DNA of 64,000 bases. Source: Owenia fusiformis. Lineage: Eukaryota > Annelida > Polychaeta > Sabellida > Oweniidae. Under the pieces are notes generated by a model. The model did not search any database, was not told where the DNA came from, and saw only the letters and a list, made by a program, of their open reading frames with translations. The first letter of the stretch is position 1; each line of letters opens with the position of its first letter. The translations under genes were made by a program, and so were the position numbers. The stretch covers positions 12,850,931-12,914,930 of the forward strand of contig CAIIXF020000003.1 in the NCBI GenBank assembly GCA_903813345.2. The letters are read 5' to 3'. Positions 24,301 through 34,880 of this stretch are shown here, piece by piece.

Positions 24301-26211
24301 CCCAGTTCTGCCCACATGTCATAGTCATATTTACTCCCACGCGTGTATTGCATGTAGTTGTGTGAAGTGCAACCTCCCAGTAATTTGCCGCGTGTCCATT
24401 TACTTTGCTTCAAAAACATGTAAATGTGTATATACTTTCAAGCCCATATATGATTAAAGCTAACAAGGGTTTTTGAAAGTTTTAGTTAGCTTTATGTGTA
24501 CAAAAGACTAAGTATGCATATAACATGACTCTATGTTATTATTTTTTCAAATGTTGCTCTTGTGAAAACTTACTGAAATCTAGAAATGATTACATTTATC
24601 TAGATGCCAGCTGGCAGTGGGTTATCAGTTTCACCACCAGGTCGCATAAAGACATAAAACCTGGTGATCCACTCGTTTACGCTGGAACCGTTTCGGTAAC
24701 AAAATGTCGGAACGTCGAAGGTACGATTTCTCTTTTTCCTCATTTCACACGTTGTATGCAGAATTCCCACGACATTTTTATCACAAACGTGTATCAGTAT
24801 CATATGTTTAAGAAAATGTACACATTTGCGAACAAATCGTTCAGAAGACAACGGAATCGTCGATTTAATCCTCACTTAAATTACATAAACGGAATTTCGA
24901 ATAACAGTTAAGATCTGCACTTTTAACCCCTACCGTTTATGTAACTTAAGTGAGGAATTAAATTGACGATTATGTTGTTTTCTGAGCTATTTTGTCGCAA
25001 ACATGTGCATTTTCTAAAACATATGATACACGTTTGTGCGAAAAAATGTCGTGGGGATTCTGCCTACGACGCCTGAAATAAGGAAAAAAGAAAAATCGTA
25101 CCTTCAACGTTCCGACATTTTGTTACCGAAACGAGACATGCAAAACTTTCCCCTAAACTTGAATGATTAATAGACTTTATGGATAAATTCATCTAACATT
25201 TAAAGTATGCAGATCTAAAATAGGACCACGCTCTTTATTTTGAATATTTAATATTGAAAGGCAGATTATTTCTAGTTTAAATATAGCATAAAGAATTCAT
25301 TAAAAACGGGTAGATTTAAAAAATATGAATTTCATAACATTTACCGAGTTTTCCAAGCCTTTGCAACAGTGTTTTTGTGGAACTGTTTTGTATTCCCAGT
25401 CCATGCTGGTCCGTTGAACAAGCTTGGCGTCCAATGGCGCCTTTGTGAGAGGGTTTGATGCTTCTCCAGCTTCTAGGAGCAACACTTTGATGTTTGGGTC
25501 TTCTGACAGTCTACTTGCTACGACAGCACCTGCTGATCCTGCTCCAACTGTAATAATACAGGGAAAATCATTTTTGTTTTGCATAAAACCCGAAATGGGT
25601 TTCAATCAATTCAACTCGCCAAGATTTCTGATTAACGGGTTAGTCTACTTTTATATTTTTCTGTCTGTGAATTTTGGAATCAATGATGTATATAGTGACA
25701 AGTTGCTCTTGTTCCATTAAAATCCATTCTGCAATCTATCATTTGTAATTTTTTTATTAACAGTACACACAATTTTACCCAAAATTTACTTAAATACTTC
25801 AATCGAAATTACTTCCGTCAATCGTAGCACCGGCGGATCCAGAAGCTACCAAGGGGGGATTTCAAGTCACCAGGTAGAAAAATTTCCACGCGGAAAAAAT
25901 TCTGGGCCCTTAAAACCGAAATTTGGGCCTTAATTTTTAAAATGTAAGGCCCATTTTGGTAAATAGACCCATTTATTGAGGCCCTACACAATTTTTGGGG
26001 CCCCGTGCCCCGTCAGTGCGTAGGGTGGAAACATTACACCAACTTCTCTTGCATTCTCAATCATTGCATAATGCATTTACTTACCCACAATATAGTCATA
26101 CTCCTCATCTAGTACATCTTGTATTTTTGAATTAATGTCCACAACGTTTTCCTTTATAAAACAGAGGTAAACAGCGACAAGAACGATGATGCATGACAAG
26201 CCCTGGAACAT
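15359..26211 (-). CDS. GMC oxidoreductase copy B, complete 11-exon gene (607 aa)
   Basis: This is a flavoprotein dehydrogenase or oxidase of the GMC family (animal glucose dehydrogenase / choline dehydrogenase-like). The family oxidises alcohols or sugars with FAD; the substrate here cannot be read from sequence. Exons (minus, 5' to 3'): 26085-26211, 25345-25547, 24218-24434, 23476-23607, 23095-23219, 20030-20197, 19277-19427, 18994-19157, 18264-18447, 16991-17216, 15359-15485. Total is 1824 nt, in frame, stop TAA. Residues 1-20 are a hydrophobic leader. GAGSAG at 44-49 is the FAD loop. RGKLLGG at 125-131 is signature 1. [17 protein letters not shown] at 300-316 is signature 2. [10 protein letters not shown] contains the catalytic His544. 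SGNTNAP gives Asn588 at the second catalytic position. [10 protein letters not shown] closes the protein. Exon 5 uses a GTCAGT donor. The length is normal for the family and no break is visible. Introns are full of MITEs. Confidence 0.93.
15532..16000. mobile_element. Foldback MITE in GMC intron 10
   Basis: The left arm (TATCACACCGGAATAGCCTG, then GTACCGTTGTCACAAAT) pairs with the right arm (ATTTGTGACAACGGTATC, then CAGGCTATTCCGGGGTGAT). Confidence 0.7.
16081..16261. repeat. Near-perfect palindrome in GMC intron 10
   Basis: Arms of about 75 bp pair, including GGTTTTCATACTTT against AAAGTATGAAAACC and ATTGCTCAGATATTTTT against AAAAATATCTGAGCAAT. The loop is about 30 bp. Confidence 0.7.
16370..16790. 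repeat. Interspersed repeat shared with the PARP2 intron
   Basis: The block from GTTTCGTCACCAGGTGGC through TACTGGACATA-type sequence (here in complement) to the region with ATGGGGTCTATGGGGAATC matches, reversed, about 53020-53410. It is a dispersed, non-coding repeat. A related TCACCACCAGGTCGC end occurs near 24630. Confidence 0.55.
17352..18201. mobile_element. TTAAAGGCAGAATC MITE, filled copy
   Basis: The outer ends are TTAAAGGCAGAATCAGATCT and TAGATCTGATGCTCTCTTTA. The element is interrupted at 17548-18039 by another element. The uninterrupted version at 22691-23061 shows the original joint. Confidence 0.75.
17548..18039. mobile_element. Nested element with ACACCCCAGTCACATTT ends
   Basis: Terminal inverted repeats ACACCCCAGTCACATTT and AAATGTGACTGGGGTGT bound a GC-rich interior full of CGGCGACC/CGCTCGCCG/GCGGCCGC words, unlike its AT-rich surroundings. 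A second internal copy of the terminus sits near 17650. It is inserted inside the older MITE. Confidence 0.7.
18661..18918. mobile_element. Mariner-type MITE, AGGGTGTTAAAAAA ends
   Basis: It lies in GMC intron 8. The ends are TAGGGTGTTAAAAAAC and TTTTTTGAACACCCTGTA. A partial second copy lies at about 19683-19820. Confidence 0.65.
19683..19820. mobile_element. Partial copy of the 18.66 kb MITE
   Basis: It shares the terminus AGGGTGTTAAAAACTGGACC and an interior TTAATGTGTCTACAGAGGCA with 18661-18918. Similarity stops after about 135 bp. It lies in GMC intron 6. Confidence 0.6.
20834..22303. mobile_element. Large foldback element in GMC intron 5
   Basis: Arms of about 270 bp pair. The outer left CATCATATAATATTTAAGTA matches the inverse of TACTTAAATATTATATGATG. 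Inner pairs include GGGTGAATGGGATATGTACA and TTGCCAAACTTATGGA. The unpaired middle (about 21130-21480) holds a direct duplication of about 190 bp (GAAGCAGGGATAATGCTC twice). No transposase was recognised. Confidence 0.75.
22691..23061. mobile_element. TTAAAGGCAGAATC MITE, uninterrupted copy next to GMC exon 5
   Basis: The ends are TTTAAAGGCAGAATCTGATC and CTATATCTGATTCTCTCTTTAA. It is the empty-site reference for the nested insertion at 17548. Its right end is only about 33 bp from the exon 5 donor at 23094, so it sits within the splice-donor flank. Confidence 0.75.
24690..25136. mobile_element. Palindromic MITE present only in duplicate B
   Basis: It lies in GMC intron 2. Arms of about 215 bp pair: TTTCGGTAACAAAATGTCGG on the left with CCGACATTTTGTTACCGAAA on the right, and TTACATAAACGG against CCGTTTATGTAA at the centre. 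Duplicate A (about 1235-1255) lacks it; there GACATAAAGACATGCAAAAC is continuous. Confidence 0.75.
25828..26019. mobile_element. hAT-like short element, copy B counterpart
   Basis: This is the paralogue of 3354-3561 with a shorter G run and a decayed right end (CCCCGTCAGTG). Confidence 0.5.
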
Positions 26212-26502
26212 TGTAAAAATGTGCATTGTCTACTGCCTAGATAGTTTACGTCAGCCAGCGTTACTTATTACATTGAAACTTATATTACATTTGAATTGTA
26301 TGTTATATATGTAAAGGATTTACTCAATTTGAGGTTAGCTGTGTCTCAACCGTTTCCGTCTAGGATACTCTAATTATACTGTAGGTCTCGTAAATCGGTC
26401 TAGTAAACCTTTTAAAAACCAGGCTCTAAATAACTAAAACATTCTCCCAGTTTTTATATATTATCTGATAATTCTGTCCAGGTTGATTGTACGTTTGAGC
26501 TT

Positions 26503-28240
26503 GGTGCGGAAAGTCACTTTTATTTGCTAATTTCTCCAGCCCCCATGTTATTTCAATGGGAGTTTTTATCAAAAATTGATAAAAGTTTCGCTAATTTAGA
26601 TAAAGTCTAAATCTGAAAAACAATTTGCTCTTATCAAAACTATTGGTAAAAATTTTTGGATGGGGAGTAGATGCGAAGACAAAAGTGCACAAGTTAAATT
26701 AGCTAAAATTGAAAAGTTTTATAATTATCAAAACTATTGCTTTTATCGCTAAAAAATTTTGGGTCTGGAGGTGATGTTCAGAGAAAATGGCACCAGGTAA
26801 ATTAGCATTAGCTGATAATATCAGCTAAAAGTGATAAATTTGATAATTATCAAAACTATCGCTTTTATCGCTAAAAAAATTTGGGTATGGCGCTTTTATC
26901 GCTAAAAAATTTGGGTCTGGTACTTTTATCACTAAAAAGTTTGGGTCTGGAGGTGATGTTCAGAGAAAATGGCACCAGGTAAATTAGCATTAGCTGATAA
27001 TATCAGCTAAAAGTGATTTTGATAATTATCAAAACTATTGCTTTTATCGCTAAAAAATGTTGTGTCTGGAGCTTTTATCGCTAAAAAATTTTGGGTCTGG
27101 AGGTGATGTTCATAGAAAATGGCACCAGGTAAATTAGCATTAGCTGATAATATCAGCTAAAAGTGATAAATTTGATAATTATCAAATCTATCGCTTTTAT
27201 CGCTAAAGTTTTTTGGGTCGCTAAAAAAATTTTGGTCTGGAGATGATGTTCATAGAAAATGGCACCAGGTAAATTAGCATTAGCTGATAATATCAGCTAA
27301 AAGTGATAAATTTGATAATTATCAAAACTATCGCTTTTATCGCTAAAAAAATTTGGGTATGGCGCTTTTATCGCTAAAAAATTTGGGTCTGGTACTTTTA
27401 TCGCTAAAAAATTTTGGGTCTGGAAGTGATGTTCATAGAAAATGGCACCAGGTATTAGCATTAGCTGGATATATCAGCTAAAAGTGATAAATTTGATAAT
27501 TATCAAAACTATCGCTTTTATCGCTAAAAAAATTTGGGTCTGGAGCTTTTATCGCTAAAAAATTTTGGGTCTGGAGATGATGTTCATAGAAAATGGCACC
27601 AGGTAAATTAGCATTAGCTAAAATGGCACCAGGTAAATTAGCATTAGCTGATATTATCAGCTAAAAGTGATAAATTTGATAATTATCAAAACTATCGCTT
27701 TTATCGCTAAAACATTTTGGGTCTGGCGCTTTTATCGCTAAAAAATTATGGGTCTGGAGGTGATGTTCATAGAAAATGGCACCAGGTAAATTAGCATTAG
27801 CTGATAATATCAGCTAAAAGTGATAAATTTGATAATTATCAAAACTATTGTTTTTATCGCTAAAAAAATTTGGGTCTGGAGTCAATGTTAGGAAGAAAAG
27901 GGCATAAGTGAAATTAGCATTAGCTGATATTATCAGCTAAAATTGATAATTATCAAATTTATCTGATATTATTAGCTAATGCTAATTTCATGTCTGCCAT
28001 GTATCAAAATTATCAAATTTATCGATAATTGATATTTATCAAATTGATCGCTAATTGATAAAATTTATCGATAATTTATAATTATCAAATTTATAGCTAA
28101 TTGATAAAAGTGAAAGGCACATATGAAATTAGCATTAGCTATAATTGATAATTATCAAATCTATCGCTAATTGATAAAAATTATCGATAAATGATAATTA
28201 TCAAATTTATCGCTAATTGATAAAAACGAGTTTCCGCACC
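26503..28240. mobile_element. TIR-bounded element filled with satellite-like repeats
   Basis: It begins GGTGCGGAAA and ends TTTCCGCACC. The inside is an array of composite units. A core of about 115 bp (GATGTTCATAGAAAATGGCA, CACCAGGTAAATTAGC, the palindrome TAGCTGATAATATCAGCTAA, GATAATTATC) alternates with one to three copies of a block of about 30 bp (TTTTATCGCTAAAAAATTTT, then GGGTCTGG). Seven or so cores recur at spacings of about 140-185 bp. The right third degrades into TTATCGATAA-type palindromes. Duplicate A has no such array at the matching place (about 3975-4075). Confidence 0.75.
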
Positions 28241-28605
28241 TAAATGGAGAATTGGCAGCCATAATTCAAACTCAGAGAATATATCTCTATAAAGTTCATC
28301 TTTTGACCACGCATTTCATTTGAAGATGAGGATTGTGGGTATATAATATTCAAACTCCCGTAGTAGTGCTTGTTTTCAAAATATGGATGGTATTGATACC
28401 AATTTGATACCCCGGGATTGATGCACGGTAGTCAACGGAAGATCGAGTTTGAATAATGGATGCCAATCATCCTCGACTTAAGAATTCTTAACGTTACGTA
28501 TGTTACGAAGTATCGGGGTTATGTTTACAATCTGACCTAAGTTTACAATTCGAGATATTTTTACAAATAATCGGAGCGCATCCACAGTCGCCATCCAAAT
28601 ATTAA

Positions 28606-28865
28606 CGGATCCAGGGCGTGGGGGGCCATGGGATCCGGCCCTACAACATTTTTAGTTTTTGCGCCCCAAAATTTTGAAGGGCCTCAAAAACGACCCTTTT
28701 TGGTTTAAGGCCTTTATTAGGCTATTTTATCAAAAATGGGCCTTTTATATTTCTCAATTTTGGGTTTAAGGGCCCGAAATTGTTTTACGCGGTAGCGCGG
28801 AAACTTTTTTCCAGACTCAAAATTTGCCCCCCCTCCCCTTGTTAATTTCTTGATCCGCCAAGTGG
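28606..28865. mobile_element. hAT-like short element, copy B counterpart of 4458
   Basis: It starts ACGGATCCAGGGCGTGGGG and ends TTGATCCGCCAAGTGG, with a GGGCCC-rich interior. Confidence 0.5.
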
Positions 28866-29087
28866 TACATGTAATAACAAAATAGTTCTAGACAAGAAGA
28901 GATCGGTGTTAACAGGGTTGGAAATAAATCTAGTAAATGCTAGAAAAAGTAAATCGTAAAATCTGCACTTTGGCTTGCTTGTATACACATGCGGTGATCA
29001 AGTTAAAAGAGCAGTGTTTGCTTTAATTTGCGAATAATCATGCGTATATGGTAGTTCACGTTTTAAGAGAATTTATACGTACATGTA

Positions 29088-30026
29088 CAGGGTGTTAAAA
29101 AAACGCAACCCAAAGAAATCGCTACATCTTGGAAAATACTAATCCAATTATGTTCATATTTTCAGGAAAGAAAGCAGAGACTGTGTATGTATAGCCCCTG
29201 TTGTTAGTTAATAGTTAGTTAGTTAGTTAGTTAGTTAGTTGTAAAACAGGATGTCTTGGACACTTGCTCAAAAGACAGTTGTACTAGCAAAGTACGAAAA
29301 ACGCGAGGAAAATCACTATATCTTGGAAAATGCTAATTCAATTATGTTCATTTTTTAAGGAAAAGAAAGAAGAGACTGTGTATGTATAGCTCCTGTTGTC
29401 AATAAGTTGTAAAACATGATGCCCTGGACACCTGCTCAAATGACAGTTGTACCAGGAAAATATGAAAACGCAGTCAGAGGTGACTGCCACAGCAATAAAA
29501 CCAAATAACCTTCTAACCATAGTGTTTTGGCACTCCAGATTTGACACAAATTATCCTCATTCAATGTGAGGTAGATTTGTGGAGGTTCATCAAAATCATT
29601 TGAGGGACTTTACAGTCATGGTCAAAATGCCTTCTCTAGTCTCCCCGAACCAGGGCGTTTGCCTGTGATTTGAAAGCATTTCGACTATGACTATAAAGTC
29701 CCTGAAGTGATCTTGAGTTCACTCTACAGATTTACCATACAGTAAATGAAGATGATCTGTGCCAAATTTGAAGAGCCAAAACACTATGGTAAGGAAGTTA
29801 TTTAGTTTTTTGCGGTTGCAGTCACCCCTGACTGCGTTTTTCGTATTTTCCCAGTACAACTGTCTTTTGAGCAGGTGCCCAAGGCATCATGTTTTACAAC
29901 TAACCATTTACAGGAGCTATACATACAGTACAGTCTCTTCTTTATTTCCTGAAAATATGAACATAATCGAACCAGTATTTTTCAAGACATAGCGATTTCT
30001 TTGGGTTGCGTTTTTTTAACACCCTG
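29088..30026. mobile_element. Mariner-type foldback element, CAGGGTGTTAAAAAAACGC ends
   Basis: The ends CAGGGTGTTAAAAAAACGC and GCGTTTTTTTAACACCCTG are flanked by TA on both sides. Long internal inverted repeats surround the centre (for example TGCCAAATTTGAAGAGCCAA near 29760 against its inverse near 29540). An AGTT tetranucleotide run lies near 29207-29238. Duplicate A is empty here: ACGTACAAGTGTAATC near 4876. Confidence 0.8.
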
Positions 30027-30133
30027 TAAGTGTAATCATTTATAACTTTTTATAACTTCAAAGACTAGTGTTCATTTTTTAATTGTTTTTCTTCGGACCT
30101 AATTGGACAAACAACTACCTTCCTAATATACTC

Positions 30134-31518
30134 CTCAAAAAAGTTAAGGACCAGTGGTTTTCTTCATAGGTTTACATGTTAACCGCCATATTTGTTAGAG
30201 AGAGACCGAGATGGGAGATATCCCCCTCTCTTTTACACCAAACTTGTTCTCACTACGTTTTCGAAAGTTGCCTGAAAGGCCTCCTCATACATTATTAAGG
30301 AAAACATATCTACACATTTTGCGCATTTAACCATTTTATAACATATTGTGGATCTAATCTTAATTTGTCAATGTGAATTCGCACCTTCATTTGCATGGAA
30401 GACATTGATAAAATCATTTTTTGATGATTTTTGTTAGAAAGCTGATGTTTGGCTAAGCTTCGAAATTCCAAATTGAACAGTCTACTAAGAATACCATGTT
30501 GTAATTATTGTTTTCTTTATAATATGTCGAGCTAGGACTGCTCAAACAAATTCGCTTTTTGAAGCTACAAGTATTTTATTTCAATAGATGATAAACTTCT
30601 CAATATAAGAAATTACCCTCATAAGACATTGTTGCAGGGTGTGTTGCAATGAATGTGGCACCCCGCATTCCCGGGCCCGCATTATGTATTCTCGAAGAAA
30701 GCCATCATGATAAGTCATGACATCTCATTTCTTCTCAGCCCTGTGTTTCAGGTGAAACAGAAAGATGCCATGAGTATCAGAATGGAAGAAGGCATATATT
30801 TGCATTGATGGTGTATAGATAGTTATTTTATATAGTGTTTCTAGTTGTACACGGAAACCTATTCTAACCAGGAAGGATTTTGCAACTTTTTTCAAGATCC
30901 TAAAGTTGCAATTCTCGTTATTGTGTTTCCGATTGTAAAGACGCAACTGTGAAAGTGCGTCGCTGGTACAAAGGCGTAGTTCTACATACATTTAAGATAC
31001 ACTTTTTTAAACCTGTACGTGAACGTGTAGAATTATGGACCTGGTGGTTTTTTTCTCCCTTTTGTACTGTTAATATTTGGCCGGTTGAGTATATAAAGGT
31101 ATTTATCCCATACTTGGACGTGTTATAGGTACATAAAGCCGGTTTGTAAAAACTTATATTTTCATCAGCGGGCAGATATAGCTTTACGTCCCGCTCAGAG
31201 CGGGCAGATATAGTATATCTGCCCGCTACGTCATAATCGCCGCTCGCATATTTGTTCATAATTTGTAACGTTCGCGTAATGACTTTTAAAGACAATGGAG
31301 AAAACATAGACAATCGGGATCTGTTTGATGGTTTAAAAAAAGGGAAGGAGTATCCACTTAATCAATCAAAAATTCGAGAAAATAAATCTGGGAATATTTG
31401 AGAGAACAGGAAAATCCGCCGACGGCCAAGAAAACAAAACTGGACATGAATATTCTAAAATATTTCCACGATTGAACAATGTGAACCAGATGACCAAGAT
31501 TGGTATGGGATAAACATA
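30134..31518. other. Intergenic, no supported gene
   Basis: It contains a solo fragment of the ACACCAAACTTGTTCTCACT terminus near 30235 and a tight palindrome at about 31199-31227 (GCGGGCAGATATA inverted). Open frames of 88-131 codons on the minus strand show no motif and overlap the palindrome, so they are not called. Confidence 0.45.
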
Positions 31519-31658
31519 TTATCCTATAGTCGGTTCGGGATATTGGGATTATCCCTTGGCCAATATAATATATTTTCCCTCGGGACCTGCGGCCCTCGGG
31601 CAAATATATTATATTGGCCTCGGGATAATCCCAATATCCTGAACCTCATATAGGATAA
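31519..31658. repeat. Palindromic element with a GC-rich centre
   Basis: The outer arms TATCCTATAG...GGATATTGGGATTATCCC pair with GGGATAATCCCAATATCC...TATAGGATA. The centre contains two CCCTCGGG words around GACCTGCGG. A single arm recurs at 13376. Confidence 0.7.
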
Positions 31659-31822
31659 TCTCTATATATGTCCCAGCTTTTAGTAAGTGGGGGTCAAATG
31701 TGGGCCATCCACACATACACTTTTTATCATGCTTAAGTAATTTTGCATTGTAATTACAAGGGTGTTATAAACGAGACACCAGGATGATAATGTAGGGGTA
31801 CAATATATTTTGAGAAAATTAG

Positions 31823-32037
31823 GGCCCAAATCTTGAGAAAGAGTCGGAGGCATGCGAGGCGAATCCTGGAAACTCGGGATCGGGAAAGCGGAGTTCACTG
31901 TTTGGTTCCGTTGACACCTGTGCGAAACTATATTCATAATTTATCCGACAGTCGCTTTGATAATGTTTCTTTATCTCGTCTGCGACTCGATAAAGAAGAA
32001 TTATTAAAACTCATCAAGAATGGACGATCTTGCACAG
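31823..32037 (+). CDS. Possible isolated exon, function unknown
   Basis: A 71-codon open stretch lies between an acceptor (AAAATTAG) and a donor (GCACAG then GTACTC). The peptide includes RRHARRILETRDRESGVHC and LRLDKEELLKLIKNG and looks like soluble, charged coding sequence. It is more GC-rich than its flanks. No start, neighbouring exon or family was found. It could be an exon of a gene outside my reading or a decayed fragment. Confidence 0.22.
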
Positions 32038-32738
32038 GTACTCATATAAGAACCTCTATATCTTTTGAACACCAATATATAACGGACACACTATGTTAAA
32101 AATAAAATGTTATATCTAATGTGCCAATTTAATGATTTAGCATATCGAAAATATTTTCAACCTAAGTGACTGACCACATCGTGACATCACTTAGGTGGCA
32201 ACATTTTTCAATGTCAATCTTTTCTAAATATGCTAAACTTAAAAAATAAACCAATTTTGACTGTATAACCAGGTTAAAAGGATGAATATGTTTTTAATAT
32301 TAGTTTACCATTGGTTTCTATGAGAATTAAAATTTTGAAATGCATCTTTCCCTGAACCACTTTCATGCATGGATGAGTTCATTGCTCGCTCATCTATCAA
32401 CCAATTTTCTTGATTTTGTCGGCAAAAAAACAAGTGAGGATGATTGCTATGCATCGGTGTGAATTATCGCTTTAAAGGATAAGTGTGACCTCTTAAAGTT
32501 AGTTTTGAATAAATTCACGATATTTTAAAAAAAAGTCCTTCAAAAACATTTTTGAAATTAATAAAATGTTTCACATTTCACGCTTTGATAACATTGGATA
32601 AGACAAAAATATAAGCCAGTGTGGTTTAAACTTTATATGGGGCCTTTAACTGATTAATACAATTTTACACCCATTGGAAGGACTGTACTTACCCTTTGCA
32701 TTCGTTTGACTTCACTTCTTAAAAGAGAGCTTCTTCGT

Positions 32739-33798
32739 AAAGGCTCTTAGTAAAACGTTATCAAGCAAACATCTCGAAACGATTTACAATGCTTACTTCA
32801 TTAAGCTCCAAGCTCTCGAAAGTCTGCACTATAGAGCAGCCTGCCTAGTTTCCGGTGCTATTCATGGGTCTAATACTGATAAGGTGCTTTCTTCTCTAAA
32901 CTGGAACAAGCTGGCATCGAGAAGAGATGAGCACTTAAAAATTTTTATTTTTAAAGCGCGCTTTAATGCTTTACCTCCCTTCATCTGTGATGTTGTGAGA
33001 ACTTATGAAACTGTTCACACCAGAAGGCTGAGAGATAAGCCAGATTATCAGATTCCATTACATACTAGTGTCTCAACTAATAAATCTACAATTTTTAGTG
33101 CCATCTCAGCTTGGAATTGGCTTCCACCAACTATCCGAGTTGGGCAGCCAATTTCAAGATTCAAAAGATCAGTCAGGGAGCATAGGAGCCATGCATCCTT
33201 ACCCACATCCAAAATGGAGTACACTATGCCAAGACAAACAGAAATTACTTTCAACAGACTTAGAGCTGGACTCTTGCTTAATAGCCATTTACATGCCCAC
33301 AATTTTACTACAATTAATGATCCCAATTGTCCATGTGGTGCAGCTCAACAAACTACTTCTCATTTTCTAATCAAATGTCCACTGCTCATAAATGAAAGGG
33401 AATTGCTTCCTGCAGGACTCGACGAACTGGAGTGTCTGCCCGATTTCAGAAATTTAACAATCTCTAAGAAATCAGACACACTTTTGTATGGGGATACCAA
33501 CCTTAGTGATGTGATGAATGGCAAAATTATTGAAATCGTGGCTCACTATATCTCAACAGCAATCTCAGTATTAAATAGTCAGTGAAACATTTTAAAATCC
33601 TTTGGGAACCTTATGGGCGGGATGGGGAGCAAGCATACAGACAGACTGAACATACTACGTGGTTTTTGTATTGTGTAAATTTCTGTGTTATATTTTTAAT
33701 ATTTACTATGCCGCTAATGTTATTAAGTTAACAAAGGCATACTTTTGTAATTATATTAATAGCTAGGAATTATAAATAAATTGACATTGAAAAAAAGA
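32739..33798 (+). mobile_element. 5'-truncated non-LTR retrotransposon (LINE)
   Basis: An open frame from about 32740 to the stop at 33583-33585 matches the end of a LINE ORF2 after the polymerase core. It includes LESLHYRAACLVSGAIHG, then NTDKVLSSLNWNKLASRRDE, then RLRAGLLLNSHLHAHNF, and a terminal Cys/His motif CPCG(x8)HFLIKCP. The Leu-Gln joint after NAYFIK suggests an internal deletion. A 3' UTR of about 200 bp ends in an A-rich tail (ATTGAAAAAAAG). The 11-bp AGCTTCTTCGT at 728-738 of kb 32 (32728-32738) is repeated at 33799-33809 as target-site duplication. The frame being intact over about 280 codons suggests a recent insertion. Confidence 0.85.
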
Positions 33799-33809
33799 AG
33801 CTTCTTCGT

Positions 33810-34880
33810 CTTCAGTAGTTTAACTAGACTCTGCACGCAGGGTAGACTGTACTGTGACTGGTTGGACAGAGTTGTATCAATCATACATGTAACTGCATGT
33901 CCAGTGGAAAATAACCAACTCTGATCATACAAATGGTTCGAATTTGAATTATCATGCACATGATAGTGATAGTGATCTAAAATGCATAGCCCAAACGGGT
34001 ACAAAATTGGACGGTGTTTACTACTATAATGAGATCAAGTGATCCTTACGATTATAGTGAGTTCCATTGCAGTTCGAAACTGAGGTACAAATGATAGACA
34101 AGGAAGTGCAAAACAAGATCGCTGAATAAAATAAATGATAGTCTATATAAGACTTTTATTTTCCCCCAAAACTTAGACAATATTTGACTTCTAACAAACG
34201 GCGAATTATCGAAAACAAACGGCGATTTCAGACACTCGCCCCCTGCTATTAAAAGCCCAGCTATAAGGAAAGTTCTCTACAAGGAACAGTTTTCGAAAGA
34301 GCCAAGTCTTAACTGTTAATGATCCATTCTTCAGTAAGGAAAACTTGTTTGCATCATTGGTCACAGGCATTGGCCGCATAAACTGTTCGATGGACAGATT
34401 TTACTGTATATTTACAAACATTCTTTTGAATAATATTACATTTTGAATCACTTATAAAATTTCAATTTTGAATCATTCATTTTATAAATACTCAATTCTT
34501 CAGTGTATTTTTTACCATGATATAACGGCCATTAAGTTATCATTCATTCATGATGAAATTGATATAAATACATCTTTTAAAAAGTATGACTGTTTGAACA
34601 TAATGCATAGATCATACATTGTATTTAGATAGATTATTAGCTATTAAAAGATTTGGTTTTATGTACAATATATACAATCTGTCTTTACAATATGTACAAA
34701 TAATTCAGGAAGGCATAATACTCAAAAGTATAATGAATAATGATTTTCTAAATGCAAATTCACAATGGAATTATAGGATCACAATTATTCCCCATACTTT
34801 CAAGCAAAAGTCCCCTGAATAAGCCTCCATTGGCCTCCCTCTCCCAGCCTACCCCCCCCCCCCTCCTGCTTAGCATCACG
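33810..34880. other. 3' flank of TSNAXIP1
   Basis: No gene is seen. On the minus strand an AATAAA (plus TTTATT at 34155-34160) lies about 720 nt past the TSNAXIP1 stop and is a possible poly(A) signal. A C-run lies at about 34852-34863. Confidence 0.4.

Larger units (their letters stand above)
23539..30133. repeat. Segmental duplication, copy B
   Basis: This is the direct duplicate of 1-4981, longer because of private insertions: about 23702-23828, a palindromic element at about 24690-25136, a TIR element packed with satellite-like repeats at 26503-28240, and a mariner-type element at 29088-30026. It carries the 5' exons of the complete GMC gene. Confidence 0.88.

Noticed and set aside
24525-24911. 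128-codon plus-strand frame in GMC intron 2
   Set aside because: It runs through one arm of the palindromic MITE at 24690-25136, with a similar frame in the other strand, and is absent from duplicate A.
26503-28240. Regular spaced repeats that could suggest a CRISPR-like array
   Set aside because: Units are long, diverged, self-complementary and without unique spacers, in a eukaryotic intergenic region.
30918-31313. 131-codon minus-strand frame
   Set aside because: No motif, composition not coding-like, and it overlaps a palindromic repeat. No splice partners.
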